NCBI GenBank assembly: GCA_000635015.1
Contig: JFMR01000036.1
Span: forward strand, 1 to 64,000
Source of the DNA: Prochlorococcus sp. scB243_498I20
GTDB lineage: Bacteria; Cyanobacteriota; Cyanobacteriia; PCC-6307; Cyanobiaceae
Direction of reading: 5' to 3'
Length of the DNA: 64,000 nucleotides
Position numbers and translations under genes: made by a program. The notes under the pieces were generated by a model, which worked only from the letters and a program-made list of their open reading frames with translations, made no database searches and was not told where the DNA came from. This document shows positions 63,629 through 64,000 of this stretch, one piece after another (the first letter of the stretch is position 1; each line of letters opens with the position of its first letter).

Positions 63629-64000
63629 AGATACTTAATTTTTTTTAATATAGACAAAATTATGCGTTTAAACATTTTGGAGAAATGAAAATTTTAAACT
63701 TAATTCCTATTTGATTACTGAAAAAATTCAATTTTCTAAACTTATAATGGAAATCTGAATACAATATTCTTCCAATTTGAACCATTATTTGTTTCTATTA
63801 ATCCTTTGATTGTTAAGAAAAAGTGAATAGAATCGAAAGAAATTCTAAAATTTCAAATTTATTAAAATTTGCAATTTCCATCTAATCTATTGCTATCACT
63901 AAGTTATCTGATAATTCTAATTGATAAAATTGTTTACAGTAATTCAGCAATCTTTATAAATTCTTGAGAGAATCGTATTACCAAAATTTAATCTTAATTT
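63629..64000. other. Gene-free AT-rich end of the window
   Basis: This 372-bp stretch has no convincing gene. A minus-strand frame is open from the edge down to a TGA at 63944-63946 (18 codons, ...SRIYKDC) and could be the 3' end of a gene entering from the right, but there is too little to judge. Confidence 0.35.

Noticed and set aside
63944-64000. Possible 3' end of a minus-strand gene at the window edge
   Set aside because: Only 18 codons in view; cannot be judged.

Overview
The window is a very AT-rich, densely packed bacterial chromosome segment. Its genes identify a marine picocyanobacterium, almost certainly a high-light-adapted Prochlorococcus. It encodes PsbX, Ycf66, two high-light-inducible (Hli) proteins, Ycf19, NdhO, PetL, a CRR7-like NDH-1 factor, zeta-carotene desaturase and many small cyanobacteria-specific proteins. 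Intergenic gaps are tiny, many 3' ends overlap, and GTG/TTG starts are common. I see no rRNA, CRISPR array, IS element, prophage or integrase. The content reads as core genome rather than an island.

Layout. 1-8.9 kb: the 3' part of smc, a PRC-barrel protein, an LpxB-like glycosyltransferase, tRNA-Leu, accC, ycf19, psbX and ycf66. 8.9-14.5 kb: an Hli protein, a BacA/SbmA-like ABC exporter, a HIT protein, peptide deformylase and an S9 peptidase. 14.5-19.3 kb: the sufBCDS iron-sulfur assembly operon on the minus strand. 19.3-24.2 kb: two small or hypothetical genes, a DUF4912 protein, phosphoglucomutase and RarA. 24.2-28.1 kb: PPTase, PrxQ/Bcp, CoaX, CysH and type 2 NADH dehydrogenase. 28.1-32.1 kb: an SLC13-type transporter with RCK_C domains followed by ktrB-ktrA. 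32.1-35.2 kb: a ribbon-helix-helix regulator, a divergent set of small proteins, an ABC-F ATPase and a four-cysteine microprotein. 35.2-42.4 kb: HtrA, small conserved genes, a second Hli, a YihY-family protein, inositol monophosphatase-like protein, a TolC-like protein and a PDZ/radical-SAM/DUF512 protein. 42.5-50.7 kb: DUF3120, nadB, a VKOR-thioredoxin fusion, rimO, petL, DUF4346, a FemAB/GNAT-like protein, a RibD_C reductase and a tandem PTPS protein. 50.8-56.4 kb: aroK, crr7-like, a lumenal protein, GST, DUF751, rbfA, hemD, a SRPBCC protein and crtQ. 56.5-64 kb: an A-type Fe-S carrier, a TPR protein, a second LpxB-like protein, an epimerase, ndhO, a J-domain protein, cysK, an orphan CbiO-like ATPase, tRNA-Asn with a clear terminator, one hypothetical gene and an AT-rich gene-poor end.

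Themes. Sulfur and redox metabolism is well represented (SufBCDS, A-type carrier, CysH, CysK, PrxQ, VKOR-Trx, GST). Photosynthesis support is scattered as small genes (psbX, ycf66, hli x2, petL, ndhO, crr7-like, crtQ, hemD). The KtrAB plus SLC13 block handles ion homeostasis.

I found no obvious defence system or large novel system. The best candidates for new biology are: (1) a palindrome lying between putative -35 and -10 boxes in the divergent region of an RHH regulator and a small-protein gene; (2) a hairpin that would sequester the strong Shine-Dalgarno of a conserved 92-aa protein; (3) a tandem PTPS protein whose first domain has lost the catalytic His, translationally coupled to a RibD_C-type reductase; (4) a tRNA-Leu with anticodon AAG; (5) several unstudied microproteins.
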